Source of the DNA: Bog-473 sp963766995
Lineage (GTDB): Bacteria > Actinomycetota > Acidimicrobiia > Acidimicrobiales > RAAP-2
Assembly (NCBI GenBank): GCA_963766995.1
Contig: CAVYCE010000002.1
Coordinates: 248,001-312,000 of the forward strand
Direction of reading: 5' to 3'
DNA length: 64,000 bases
The notes below the pieces were generated by a model. That model made no database searches. It saw only the letters and a list, made by a program, of their open reading frames with translations, and was not told where the DNA came from. Each line of letters begins with the position of its first letter. Positions within the stretch are counted from its first letter, which is position 1. The position numbers and the translations under genes were made by a program. This document shows positions 27,651 through 35,766 of this stretch, in pieces.

Positions 27651-28492
27651 GACGCCCTCCGATCATCTTCGAGTCCTCCGTCGCCCTCGTCACAGGTGCC
27701 GGCAGTGGCATTGGTCGCTCGACTGCCCACGCCTTGGCGGCCAAAGGCACCACCGTCCTGTGCACTGACATCGATGAGGCGGCGGCTGAAAAGACAGTGC
27801 TCGAGTGCGCTGAACACTCCCCCGCCGGCACTCCCCCACCTTTCGCTCATCGGGCCTACCGCCTCGATGTGGCCGATCGAGCGCAGGTGGATGCCGTCGC
27901 AGCCGAAGTCGAACGGGAGTACGGCCCGCTCCACATCTTGGTGAACAACGCCGGAGTGGGCATGACTGGTTCGTTTTCCGACATGACGCAGGACGACTGG
28001 ACCTTCATTCGCTCTATCAACCTCGACGGCGTCGTCCACTGCTGCGCTGCCTTCTCCCCTCCCATACTGGAGGCTCATCGGGGCCAAGTGGTCAATGTCG
28101 CGTCCGGACTCGCCTTTACCCCGACCTCCAAGGAGTCGGCCTACGGCACGACGAAGGCGGCCGTTTTGCAGCTGTCCCAATGCCTTCGGGCCGATTGGTC
28201 TCCGCATGGCGTGGGCGTCACTGCCATCTGCCCGGGCTTCGTCAACACCCCAATCGCGCAGTCCACTCGTTTTGCTGGCGGGGAGGAGGACGTGAAGGCT
28301 CGGGAGCGGATGGTGAAGGCGTATTCCAAGGTCCACTCTCCCCACAAAGTTGGCCAGGCCATCGTGAGTGCCATCTCCTCTAACCGCTCCGTCGTGCCGG
28401 TGGGATTTGAATCGGTCATCGGCTGGTACGCCCACCGCCTCACTCCCATTGCGTTCCAGCAAGTCCTCGCCCGCCTCAGCGGCCGCCGCTAG
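27647..28492 (+). CDS. Short-chain dehydrogenase/reductase
   Basis: A 281-residue classical SDR. The cofactor motif VTGAGSGIGRS is at about 17-27, LVNNAGVG near 98, the catalytic Ser in VNVASG near 148 and YGTTK (YxxxK) near 165. The Asp after the second strand (TDIDEAAAEK) favours NAD(H). After CPGFVNTPI comes a long C-terminal extension typical of mycobacterial-like SDRs. It overlaps the monooxygenase, so it probably oxidises the alcohol substrate or product of that enzyme (inference from context). Confidence 0.93.
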   Translation: MRRPPIIFESSVALVTGAGSGIGRSTAHALAAKGTTVLCTDIDEAAAEKTVLECAEHSPAGTPPPFAHRAYRLDVADRAQVDAVAAEVEREYGPLHILVNNAGVGMTGSFSDMTQDDWTFIRSINLDGVVHCCAAFSPPILEAHRGQVVNVASGLAFTPTSKESAYGTTKAAVLQLSQCLRADWSPHGVGVTAICPGFVNTPIAQSTRFAGGEEDVKARERMVKAYSKVHSPHKVGQAIVSAISSNRSVVPVGFESVIGWYAHRLTPIAFQQVLARLSGRR

Positions 28493-28521
28493 GCCCCGGC
28501 ACATCTCGGTAGCCTGGACTC

Positions 28522-29691
28522 ATGGCCTCATCACGATCAAAAGGGTCCCGCCCCACCAATTCCGCTTCTGATGCGATTGCCGCTGCGGTGAAACGGACAC
28601 CAATGAACAAGCGCCGATTGCTTCTCCTCGGCACGGTGGCCGCCGCCGTCGGTGGTGCCGCTGCATACCGTCGCGTGGCGGCGCGCTCGGTCGACTCCAC
28701 TTCGGTCCTCTCAAATGATGCGGCTCTCGAAGGGTTGGGCTGGGGTGCGCTCACCGCACCCTCCCGCCTCACCATCACCACGAAAGACGGGGCCAACTTG
28801 GCTGCTTGGGACGTCGGGGGCCTCGAGTCCGAGTCCGAGTCCGAGTCCGAGTCCAAGTCCGAGTCCGAGTCCAGCACGGCGCCGTCCAGCGCACCCACCA
28901 GCAACGGAAAGAGCAACGGAAAGCACAGCAAGAGCTCTACCCAAACCGTGGTCCTGTCCCACTGTTGGGGATGCAGCCATGCCGTCTGGATTCCCGTTGC
29001 CCGCCGCCTGGTAGAGAGCGGGTACCGGGTCGTCCTGTACGACCAGCGCGGCCACGGCGGGAGCACTCGAGGCACAGCACCGCTGAACATCGAGACCCTG
29101 GCCGACGATCTTGCTGCTGTGCTTGAGGCTCGCGGCGTGCACGACGCCGTGTTGACCGGTCACTCCATGGGGGGCATGACGGTGATGGGCTTAGCTGCCC
29201 ATCGACCACGCGTCCTCGCCGAGCGGGCGCACTCACTCGTGCTCGTCGCCACTGCCGCCGCCGACATGGGGGTCGGGCTCTCGCAAGCCACCAACATCGC
29301 GGCCACGCTTATCGCTTCACCGCTCGTCTCCCGTGCCCTACGCGCACCCAATGGGCACCGCTTTGTCCGGGGTGTCTTCGGCAACAACCCGGTCCCGGCG
29401 CACATGGATCTGACCCGCAGTCTCTTCGCCAACTGCTCCCCAGCGGTGCGTGCCGGCTTCCTCGTTTCGATGACAGAAATGAACTTGCTCGAGGGTATTG
29501 CCACCATCGGCGTCCCCACCACTGTGGTCATCGGTTCTCGCGATCGCCTGACCGCCCCGGTTCGCTCACGACAGATGATCGACACCATCCCAGGCTCCCG
29601 CCTCGTGACCCTTGAAGGTCGGGGACACATGCTCCCCCTCGAGGACCCCGACGCAGTCACCGACGAGATCATTCGCTCCATCAAGGGTTAG
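28522..29691 (+). CDS. Membrane-anchored alpha/beta hydrolase with Glu-Ser linker
   Basis: A 389-residue alpha/beta-hydrolase. An N-terminal TM or signal anchor (RRLLLLGTVAAAVGG, about 31-50) and a low-complexity (Glu-Ser)n linker interrupt the first strands of the fold. The oxyanion region is LSHCWGCSHAVW, the nucleophile elbow GHSMGG (Ser near 214), the acid probably in GSRDRLTAPV and the His in EGRGHMLPLED near 373. Following a monooxygenase and an SDR by 29 bases, it could hydrolyse the ester or lactone they form, an inference from gene order. The substrate is unknown. Confidence 0.88.
   Translation: MASSRSKGSRPTNSASDAIAAAVKRTPMNKRRLLLLGTVAAAVGGAAAYRRVAARSVDSTSVLSNDAALEGLGWGALTAPSRLTITTKDGANLAAWDVGGLESESESESESKSESESSTAPSSAPTSNGKSNGKHSKSSTQTVVLSHCWGCSHAVWIPVARRLVESGYRVVLYDQRGHGGSTRGTAPLNIETLADDLAAVLEARGVHDAVLTGHSMGGMTVMGLAAHRPRVLAERAHSLVLVATAAADMGVGLSQATNIAATLIASPLVSRALRAPNGHRFVRGVFGNNPVPAHMDLTRSLFANCSPAVRAGFLVSMTEMNLLEGIATIGVPTTVVIGSRDRLTAPVRSRQMIDTIPGSRLVTLEGRGHMLPLEDPDAVTDEIIRSIKG
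28825..28872 (+). repeat. Hexanucleotide microsatellite (gagtcc)8 inside the hydrolase gene
   Basis: Eight tandem GAGTCC units (one is AAGTCC) encode alternating Glu-Ser with one Lys-Ser. Being hexameric it keeps frame when units are gained or lost, so linker length may vary between strains. Confidence 0.95.
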
Positions 29692-29779
29692 CCGCACCGC
29701 TGCGCGGGCGCGCAGAAGCCGGAATGGGCCAAACCCGCAATGTGAACTGAACGAGGGAGCATTCCCATTGAGGCGGGGA

Positions 29780-31033
29780 TCATTTCCGCATTGGGAGGGT
29801 GCGCCGCCACGTCGGCGAGGGAGTGGACACGAACTTCCGACCGTGCGGACTCTCGAAGGTCACTTCGACGTTGGCATCGCCGTACATCTTCCATCCCAGT
29901 TCATGCACCCGGCTGTGATGAGCGGCGCACAACGTGGCAAGGTTCGTCAACACCGTGGGCCCGCCTCGGGAGGCCCACTGCACGTGATGCACGTCGGTAA
30001 TGGTCGAACACGGGCACCCGGGGAAGCGGCACCCGCCGTCACGACGGGCGATCTCAATTCGTTGCGCTGTCGTCGGATCGCGGCGCCAGGGGAACTGGTC
30101 GAGACAGGAACCATCGGGTCTATCAATGGAGATGGTCGACTTCCCATCGCAAAATAACCGTCGAGCCACTTCGGACGAGATGGGCCCGAGTCCGTCGATT
30201 GAGCCGTACCCATGGCCGTCGCCGGCCTCGAGTAGTGAGAGGTCGACATGCACGACCATGGTGGCGGGGGCGCCACCAAACACCGTCCCCTTGCCTCCAT
30301 CGCTCCGACCTCGCTCGGTGCAGACTTCCACCAGGGCATCGGCTAGTCGTCGCTCATAGGGCTCGTATTCGGGATCGCTCGCGCTCGCGTGACCATCCAG
30401 TCGAGCGCGGGCTGTCAGCGCCGACTTGACCACTGCGTACTTGTCCTTGGTTAATCGCCCGAAAATGGAGCACTGAGCGTCGTTGAATCGCAGAGAGCGA
30501 CCCTCGTGGTTGGCGGCTGCCTCGTCATTTGTGGCGCCACGACAGGCCTGCTCCAGTTGGCGGGACTGCCGCACGGTCCAATGCTTAGAGGCCTCGGCGA
30601 TCTCGGCGTCCGTCTCGGGCGTGGCGATGTTGGCTAAAGGTGAGAACACATCAAAAGTAAGGCTTCCGTCAGAAAGGGCATCGGCCAGCCGAGGGAGCCC
30701 CTTGAGTTTCTCCGCCGCGACCACGAGGGCTCGGGCCATCGAACCGCTGATTCGCAGCGTCGTCGTGAGCCAGGCCTGCATGGAGAGCGCGCCGTCGCCC
30801 CGCCAAGACTCAGCGCTCTCGAACTCCGCTATGTCCCCGAGGAGGCCGTGGTGATGGGTCGAAATGGCCCGTTGATGGGCGGCCATGCTCTCGGCCAGCT
30901 CATTCGAGCGGGCGTCACCGCCGTGATTGCGAGCTAGGGGGCGGGTGCGCATCTTGGGCCGCGCCAGACTGGAAGGCGTGGCGGCAGCGGAGTCGGAGGC
31001 GGAGTCCGAAGCGGAATGGGAGGTCAGGGCCAC
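29780..31033 (-). CDS. DUF222 / 13E12-type HNH endonuclease domain protein
   Basis: A protein of about 417 residues with an N-terminal DUF222 domain (LLGDIAEFESAESWRGDGALSMQAWL and ISGSMARALVVA) and a C-terminal HNH nuclease motif: GCRFPGCPCSTITDVHHVQWASRGG, then NLATLCAAHHSRVH (quoted in parts). The Cys pairs and His cluster indicate zinc and metal binding. The start is uncertain: GTG at 31033 is chosen; ATG at 30952 is possible; an Ala/Ser/Asp repeat covers the N-terminus. It is divergent from lexA, with a LexA-like box 44 bases upstream. In M. tuberculosis several 13E12 proteins belong to the LexA regulon. Biological role unknown. Confidence 0.88.
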   Translation of the reverse strand: MALTSHSASDSASDSAAATPSSLARPKMRTRPLARNHGGDARSNELAESMAAHQRAISTHHHGLLGDIAEFESAESWRGDGALSMQAWLTTTLRISGSMARALVVAAEKLKGLPRLADALSDGSLTFDVFSPLANIATPETDAEIAEASKHWTVRQSRQLEQACRGATNDEAAANHEGRSLRFNDAQCSIFGRLTKDKYAVVKSALTARARLDGHASASDPEYEPYERRLADALVEVCTERGRSDGGKGTVFGGAPATMVVHVDLSLLEAGDGHGYGSIDGLGPISSEVARRLFCDGKSTISIDRPDGSCLDQFPWRRDPTTAQRIEIARRDGGCRFPGCPCSTITDVHHVQWASRGGPTVLTNLATLCAAHHSRVHELGWKMYGDANVEVTFESPHGRKFVSTPSPTWRRTLPMRK

Positions 31034-31076
31034 GAATGCAGTGTGAATGGGGGGTGTGACAGCGGGTGGATCTGGG

Positions 31077-31090
31077 CGAACACATGTTTG
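31077..31090. promoter_or_regulatory. LexA-type box 1 (shared by lexA and the DUF222-HNH gene)
   Basis: CGAACACATGTTTG matches CGAAC-N4-GTTCG with one mismatch. It overlaps the lexA -35 (TTGCTT, 31088-31093) and lies 44 bp upstream of the divergent GTG at 31033, so LexA bound here could repress both genes. Confidence 0.75.
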
Positions 31091-31116
31091 CTTTCCGCAG
31101 CCCAACCCGCTATCTT
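31088..31116 (+). promoter_or_regulatory. lexA promoter
   Basis: TTGCTT (31088-31093) and TATCTT (31111-31116) are separated by exactly 17 bp. Box 1 covers the -35 and box 2 lies just past the expected start site near 31123. Confidence 0.7.
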
Positions 31117-31125
31117 GGAGTTTCA

Positions 31126-31139
31126 CGAACGGGTGTTCG
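31126..31139. promoter_or_regulatory. LexA-type box 2 in front of lexA
   Basis: CGAACGGGTGTTCG is an exact CGAAC-N4-GTTCG match, 27 bp upstream of the lexA ATG. Together with box 1 it brackets the promoter, as expected for autorepression. Confidence 0.88.
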
Positions 31140-31166
31140 CCCTGGGCGGAAAGAGGTGGAGCAGCG

Positions 31167-31796
31167 ATGGCTGAGGTACTCAGCGGTAAACGGCAGCAGA
31201 TTTTGACGTTCATCGCCGACTGCCAACGAGATCGGGGCTATCCCCCATCCGTGCGCGAGATCGGCGAAGCGGTGGGCCTGACCTCATCGGCCACGGTGCA
31301 CACCCACCTGGCCGTGCTGCAGCGAGAGGGGTACTTGTCGAGGGACCCGAGCAAGCCCCGGGCCATTCAGGTTCACTACGACCCCGAGTCGACCAAGAGC
31401 ATGGCCACGTCGGCCGTACGCAACGTGCCGCTCATGGGCGATGTGGCTGCAGGCACCGGGGTGCTGGCCCAGGAGAATGTCGAGGAGCTCCTGCCCATGC
31501 CCGAGCAGTTCACGGGCACCGGTCCGACGTTCATGCTGCGAGTGCGCGGCGATTCCATGATGGATGCCGGGATCTTCAGTGGCGACTTCGTGGTCGTCCG
31601 CCAGCAGCCCGAAGCCGAGAACGGCGACGTGGTCGTGGCCGGGATTCCCGATGGCGAAGCCACGGTCAAGACCTTCAGCCGCCGGGACGGCCGCATCGTG
31701 CTGACGCCGGCCAACAAGGCCTTCGAGCCAATGGTGTTCGACGGCGATGACGTGACCATATTCGGCAAGGTCGTCACGATTGTGCGCCAGCTCTGA
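31167..31796 (+). CDS. lexA: LexA repressor
   Basis: SOS repressor of about 209 residues. The N-terminal winged helix contains QQILTFIADCQRDRGYPPSVREIGEAVGL (in parts) and the recognition helix SSATVHTHLAVLQREGYL. The self-cleavage site is the Ala-Gly in GDVAAGTG (about 95). The catalytic Ser is in RGDSMMDAGIFSGD (about 130) and Lys in GEATVKTF (about 169). The ATG at 31167 gives the family N-terminus behind AAGAGGTGGA; the longer open frame upstream runs through the LexA boxes and is not coding. Two boxes bracket its promoter. Confidence 0.97.
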   Translation: MAEVLSGKRQQILTFIADCQRDRGYPPSVREIGEAVGLTSSATVHTHLAVLQREGYLSRDPSKPRAIQVHYDPESTKSMATSAVRNVPLMGDVAAGTGVLAQENVEELLPMPEQFTGTGPTFMLRVRGDSMMDAGIFSGDFVVVRQQPEAENGDVVVAGIPDGEATVKTFSRRDGRIVLTPANKAFEPMVFDGDDVTIFGKVVTIVRQL

Positions 31797-31818
31797 GCTG
31801 AAGAGGGGCGGCCGCCCG

Positions 31819-32664
31819 TTACTTCAACAATCTGGAGAGGCGGCGATCGGCTAGCTCCTTGCCACCCGTCTGACATGTCGGGCAGTAGGTCATCTCGTAG
31901 GAGTCGAACGATACCCGGCGCATGGTGTCGCCGCAGCCGGGGTGCGGGCACTTCTGGCCGAATTGGCCGTGGACGGCGAATCGACCGGCCAGTGATGACT
32001 CCGAGAGACCACCCGTTCGCGTGCGTTCGAGGGCGAGCGCGTTGGCCAAGATGGTGTCGGTAGCGACAATGAGACGCAGCCGCTCGTCCGAGGTCAGCGA
32101 CTTGAGCGAGGCATAGGGCGACAGTCGGGCCGCATGCAGAATGTCATCCCCCCACCCTCGACCGATGCCCGCCACCACGTGCTGATCGCGCAGATCAGTG
32201 TGGAGCCGACGGTTGCTCTGACTGGTGCGAATCAGTTCGGCGAACTCGTCTGTGCCGGGTTCGGGACCGAGTCCGGCCAGCGGACCGTCATCGCTCTCGG
32301 CCAGCACCCACCACGAGGCCTTGCGCTGCGTGCCGTACTCGCGCACCAACACGCCCACTTCGTCGTCGAATACCAGACGAACTACTGCTCCTTTGCCCTT
32401 GGTCTTCTTGACCGGCCGCTCTACATCGACCCGCCCGGCCTGGGAAAGGTGCAGCAAAAGCCGGAGACCGCCGTCGAAACTCCAGATCAGGTACTTCGCA
32501 CGGCGTTCAACCCCGAGGAGCGTGCGCCCGTGCAACGCCTCGGTCGGCGGGTCGAACGTCTTCAGCGACGAAAAGCTCAACATGTCGGCCCGCTCCAAAA
32601 TGTGGCCAGCCAGTGCCAAGTCGAGGCGCTCAGCCAGCGCCTGCATTTCGGGAAGTTCGGGCAC
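31819..32664 (-). CDS. Fpg/Nei-family DNA glycosylase/AP lyase
   Basis: Repairs oxidised bases. The mature enzyme starts PELPE, whose N-terminal Pro is the catalytic nucleophile after Met removal; this fixes the start at the GTG at 32664 although the frame is open to 32724. A Lys in RRAKYLIW (about 58), the H2TH domain near 140-210 (DILHAARLSPYASLKSL) and a C-terminal zinc finger (CPHPGC and YCPTCQ) are present. The end GKELADRRLSRLLK departs from E. coli Fpg, so the substrate (8-oxoG or oxidised pyrimidines) cannot be called. It starts 15 bp from a divergent methyltransferase. Confidence 0.9.
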   Translation of the reverse strand: MPELPEMQALAERLDLALAGHILERADMLSFSSLKTFDPPTEALHGRTLLGVERRAKYLIWSFDGGLRLLLHLSQAGRVDVERPVKKTKGKGAVVRLVFDDEVGVLVREYGTQRKASWWVLAESDDGPLAGLGPEPGTDEFAELIRTSQSNRRLHTDLRDQHVVAGIGRGWGDDILHAARLSPYASLKSLTSDERLRLIVATDTILANALALERTRTGGLSESSLAGRFAVHGQFGQKCPHPGCGDTMRRVSFDSYEMTYCPTCQTGGKELADRRLSRLLK

Positions 32665-32679
32665 TGCCACAATGTTCGC

Positions 32680-33474
32680 ATGACCTATACGCACGGGCAC
32701 CATGAATCGGTGTTGCGCAGTCATACGTGGCGCACGGCTGAGAACTCCGCCGCCTACCTACTGCCCCATTTGGCGGCTGGCATGCGCTTGCTCGATATTG
32801 GGTGCGGGCCTGGCACAATCTCCACCGACCTGGCCGCATTGGTCGCTCCCGGCGAGGTAGTGGGGATCGACGCTTCGGAGGAAATAGTGGCCCAAGCCGC
32901 CCTCCACGCCGAAACGGTCGGCGCCACCAACGTCAGGTTCGAAGTTGGCGACCTCTTCGCACTCGGATACGACGACGCCAGCTTCGACGTGGTGCACGTC
33001 CACCAAGTGCTGCAGCATCTCAGCGACCCAGTGGCCGCCATGGTCGAGATGCGCCGAGTCGTCAAGCCCGGCGGACTGGTCGCGGTGCGGGAGGGTGACT
33101 TCGGCGCCTTCACCTGGTTTCCCGCCGACCCGGTTCTCGACCGCTGGATGCAGCTCTATCGAGACGTCACCACACGCAATGGCCACAATGCGCTCATTGG
33201 GCGATCACTGCTGAGCGTGGCGCAGCAGGCAGGGTTCGAGGACGTCACCGTCACCAGCGCCAACTGGACCTTCGCCGATCCAGACTCCCGCGCCTGGTGG
33301 GGTGGGTTGTGGGCGGACCGGGTGCGCTATTCACGTTTCGGCGAGCAGGCCATCGCCTACGAACTCAGCCACCCAGAAGAGCTCGAAGCGATCGCCGCCG
33401 CCTTTTTGCGCTGGGCTGGCGCAGACGACGGCGTGTTCGTGGTTCCGAACGTAGAGATACTGGCCCGCCGCTAG
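32680..33474 (+). CDS. Class I SAM-dependent methyltransferase
   Basis: A UbiE/Methyltransf_11-type enzyme of about 264 residues. Motif I is LLDIGCGPGTISTDL (about 38-52), the acidic end of strand 2 is VVGIDAS (about 62-68), and post-motif I is FDVVHVHQVLQHLSDP (about 105-120), then VVKPGGLVAVREGD. The ATG at 32680 is chosen because it gives the family start and an upstream start would overlap the glycosylase. The 15-bp gap between the two divergent starts forces each promoter into the other gene. Substrate unknown. Confidence 0.88.
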   Translation: MTYTHGHHESVLRSHTWRTAENSAAYLLPHLAAGMRLLDIGCGPGTISTDLAALVAPGEVVGIDASEEIVAQAALHAETVGATNVRFEVGDLFALGYDDASFDVVHVHQVLQHLSDPVAAMVEMRRVVKPGGLVAVREGDFGAFTWFPADPVLDRWMQLYRDVTTRNGHNALIGRSLLSVAQQAGFEDVTVTSANWTFADPDSRAWWGGLWADRVRYSRFGEQAIAYELSHPEELEAIAAAFLRWAGADDGVFVVPNVEILARR

Positions 33475-33477
33475 GAG

Positions 33478-34329
33478 TCAGTCCACCCAGAGCTGATCGG
33501 TGTAGGTGTCGGTGCCGGGGATGGTCGGGATGAACGGCAACGCCGCCACCACGGTGCCCTTACCGGAGGCCTCGAGTTGGCGACGATGCTCGGCAATAAC
33601 TGGCTCCCAGGCCACTTCGGGCGGTGTGTTCAAAAACCACAACAACAGCGTCCGCGTGTCGCTGGCCGCCTCTCGGGGCACATCACCCGGCGCGTCCACT
33701 TCCAGAGCGATGGGCGTGAAGGCAGCCACCAGGTCGGCGTCGGTACCGGGCATCAGGGCAGGGAGATGCCCGTTGCGCAACCAGTCCCACAACTCCTCAT
33801 TGGAGATATCAGGACTGCGGTCGATGAAGACGGGGACGAACCCGCGATAGGGATGATCGAGGGCGAGCTCCACCGGCACACCGTCGGCGTCACGACGGGC
33901 CTCCCAACAGAAGTTGTAGAGCAACGTGTGCACATGGTCACGCTCTTCGAACATGCGGCCGGCGCCGTGGAGGGCGTTGACCTGGCGCAGGGCCCAGCGG
34001 TTCCAGGTGCTGTGGTAGCCGTCGAGCACCCAGTACACCGAGACATAACTTCCCCGCGTCGGCGTCCCGGTGATGACCGAGGAGTCAGGGTCGCGCAGCT
34101 CCTTCAGTTCCGCCGTGGCCACAAAGCGTCGGCCGGCGAAGTTATACGGCCCCACCATGCAGCCCGAGTAGAAGTGGTCCCGCTCATACCAGCGGTTGTA
34201 GGCCACTTCGTGGCCGCGGTGAGGCTCGACAACGGTGAGCAACATGGAGCCCAACTTGACCGGCTCCGCTTCTGCTCCGACCTCAATGGGCCTGCGCTTC
34301 TTGGGGGCTTCGACTGCATCCTCGGACAT
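33478..34329 (-). CDS. Conserved hypothetical protein, possible EthD/dimeric alpha-beta barrel type
   Basis: A 283-residue soluble protein without signal peptide or TM. The N-terminal half reads LGSMLLTVVEPHRGHEVAYNRWYERDHFYSG (in parts), recalling EthD-like or dimeric alpha/beta-barrel proteins, in which a W/Y-x-x-x-H segment follows the first strand. A second half with FVPVFIDRSPDISNEELWDWLRNGHLPAL could repeat that pattern (DWLRNGHLPALMPG), suggesting two fused barrel units. No enzyme is recognised. It is convergent with the methyltransferase (3-bp gap) and precedes nothing obvious in the sigma-factor locus. Confidence 0.75.
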   Translation of the reverse strand: MSEDAVEAPKKRRPIEVGAEAEPVKLGSMLLTVVEPHRGHEVAYNRWYERDHFYSGCMVGPYNFAGRRFVATAELKELRDPDSSVITGTPTRGSYVSVYWVLDGYHSTWNRWALRQVNALHGAGRMFEERDHVHTLLYNFCWEARRDADGVPVELALDHPYRGFVPVFIDRSPDISNEELWDWLRNGHLPALMPGTDADLVAAFTPIALEVDAPGDVPREAASDTRTLLLWFLNTPPEVAWEPVIAEHRRQLEASGKGTVVAALPFIPTIPGTDTYTDQLWVD

Positions 34330-34347
34330 GAGGGGGGAACCTAGACG

Positions 34348-35145
34348 TCAGACGACCCCGGACGCCACCATCGGACTGCTTGGCACCACCGACCCACCGG
34401 CGGGCTCGATCGTGATGCCGAGTTGTGAGGGCTGCATGGCACCGGCCAGCGTGAACGTCGACTGCTCGGGCGACTGCCCCAACAAGCCCAGCGAGATCGA
34501 CCTCCCGTTCACCACACCCCAGAGCTGGTAGGTCTGATCGGCCGACAGGTGATGCAACTTCGACGACACCAGATAGCCCCGCCCGTCGGCCATGACGAAC
34601 TGAGCCACCTTGCCTTGGCTGGCGTTGCTCAGGTTGACCACTTTGTGCCCAGGCGTCTCGAGCGCCGTCACCAGCGCCGACGGAGCGGCCTGTGCCAGCG
34701 CCACCTGCTCCTGATCTACCTTGTTGTCGGCCCGAACCAATCCGATGCCGAGTACCGCGGCCACCGCGGCGGCTGCTACGGCGAAGGCTCCGACGACTGC
34801 CAACACACTTCTCCGGGAGCGAACCCCGGCTCCGGCTCCGGCTCCGACTCCGGCTCCAGCTCGAAGCTCACTCAGGGTCCCGTCGGAGAACACCAAACGA
34901 GGCATCGGCGGCGCCACATCATCGTGTCGCTCCGGGAGGTGGGAAGAAATGCTCTCCCACAGTCCGGCGGGCAGCGGCTCCACGGAGTTGCCCATGGCAG
35001 CGGCCACATCTCGATACGCATCGAGGTCGGCCCGGCACCGAGGGCACTCGATGAGATGAGCCTCGATCTGTTCGTGCTCGTCGCCGACCACGGCATCGAG
35101 GGCGTAGGTAGCCAGGAGATCATTGGCTTCTTCGTGCGTCATCAT
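34348..35145 (-). CDS. Anti-sigma factor, RskA type
   Basis: A 265-residue membrane anti-sigma factor. The N-terminal zinc-finger-like ZAS domain has EAHLIECPRCRADLDAY (H-x3-C-x2-C, residues 29-36). A low-complexity Ala/Gly/Val linker (GAGVGAGAGAG) precedes one TM helix (about 112-135). The extracytoplasmic RskA domain contains LSADQTYQLWGVVNG and ends in the family-like GITIEPAGGS region. It holds the sigma factor inactive until regulated proteolysis releases it. Its ATG overlaps the sigma-factor stop (ATGA), the usual pairing. Confidence 0.92.
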   Translation of the reverse strand: MMTHEEANDLLATYALDAVVGDEHEQIEAHLIECPRCRADLDAYRDVAAAMGNSVEPLPAGLWESISSHLPERHDDVAPPMPRLVFSDGTLSELRAGAGVGAGAGAGVRSRRSVLAVVGAFAVAAAAVAAVLGIGLVRADNKVDQEQVALAQAAPSALVTALETPGHKVVNLSNASQGKVAQFVMADGRGYLVSSKLHHLSADQTYQLWGVVNGRSISLGLLGQSPEQSTFTLAGAMQPSQLGITIEPAGGSVVPSSPMVASGVV

Positions 35146-35723
35146 GCGTCCACTCCCTGTACCCCAGCCTCAACCAGCGTCGCCCTCATGCGACGCATGC
35201 CATTTCGAATTCTGCTCTTCACGGTGCCTTCTGGCTGGTCGAGGAGCTGTGCCACCTCGACATAGGTATGGCCTTCGAAATAGGCCAACTCGATGACCCG
35301 GCGCTCTTCTTCGGGCAGACCGCCCAAGGCCATGGCCACCTGATCGGCTAGGGCCAGGTCCCACACCTCGTGATGCATGTCGTATTCAGCCTTAGCCGTA
35401 CGCCGTGCATCCCGAGCCTCACGTAGGCGCCTCGAGTTGAGCGATCGCACCGAGTCCACGGCGCGGGCGTGGGATTGTGCCAGCAGGAATGAACGAAGCG
35501 AGCCCCGGGTGGCATCGAAGCGGTCAGGCTGGTTCCAGAGCCGCAGAAATACTTCCTGGGTCACGTCCTCGGCTTCCGAAGAGTTCTGCAGGACCCGGCG
35601 AGCCAGTCCATAGACAGCACCACCGTGGCGGCGGTAGACCTCGGCCAGAGCCACCTCGCTGTAACGAGCGATGGATGTGACCAGTTGAGCGTCGCTGACC
35701 TCGTGGATCTCCTGCATGCTCAT
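35142..35723 (-). CDS. ECF RNA polymerase sigma factor, SigK-like
   Basis: A 193-residue ECF sigma factor. Region 2 spans about 20-90 (ALAEVYRRHGGAVYGLARRVL, DVTQEVFLRLW, FLLAQSHARAVDSVRSL in parts) and region 4 about 130-185 with the helix-turn-helix EGHTYVEVAQLLDQPEGTVKSRIRNG. Pairing with an RskA-type anti-sigma factor suggests the SigK/ECF19 group. The start ATG at 35723 could also be two codons later. It is divergent from the diiron gene at 35805 and probably controls that locus (inference). Confidence 0.92.
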   Translation of the reverse strand: MSMQEIHEVSDAQLVTSIARYSEVALAEVYRRHGGAVYGLARRVLQNSSEAEDVTQEVFLRLWNQPDRFDATRGSLRSFLLAQSHARAVDSVRSLNSRRLREARDARRTAKAEYDMHHEVWDLALADQVAMALGGLPEEERRVIELAYFEGHTYVEVAQLLDQPEGTVKSRIRNGMRRMRATLVEAGVQGVDA

Positions 35724-35766
35724 CCTGTTCGGGGCCGGTCCAACGTTCGGATGTTCGAAATATCTG

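Noticed and set aside
31047..31166. Upstream extension of the lexA frame
   Set aside because: It runs through both LexA boxes and the promoter; the ATG at 31167 gives the known LexA N-terminus.
31805..31816. GGGCGGCCGCCC palindrome between lexA and the glycosylase gene
   Set aside because: A perfect 12-bp palindrome but with no loop and no T tract; a terminator role is unsupported.
35741..35760. GTTCGGATGTTCG upstream of the sigma factor
   Set aside because: The GTTCG half-sites are direct, not inverted, so it is not a LexA box.
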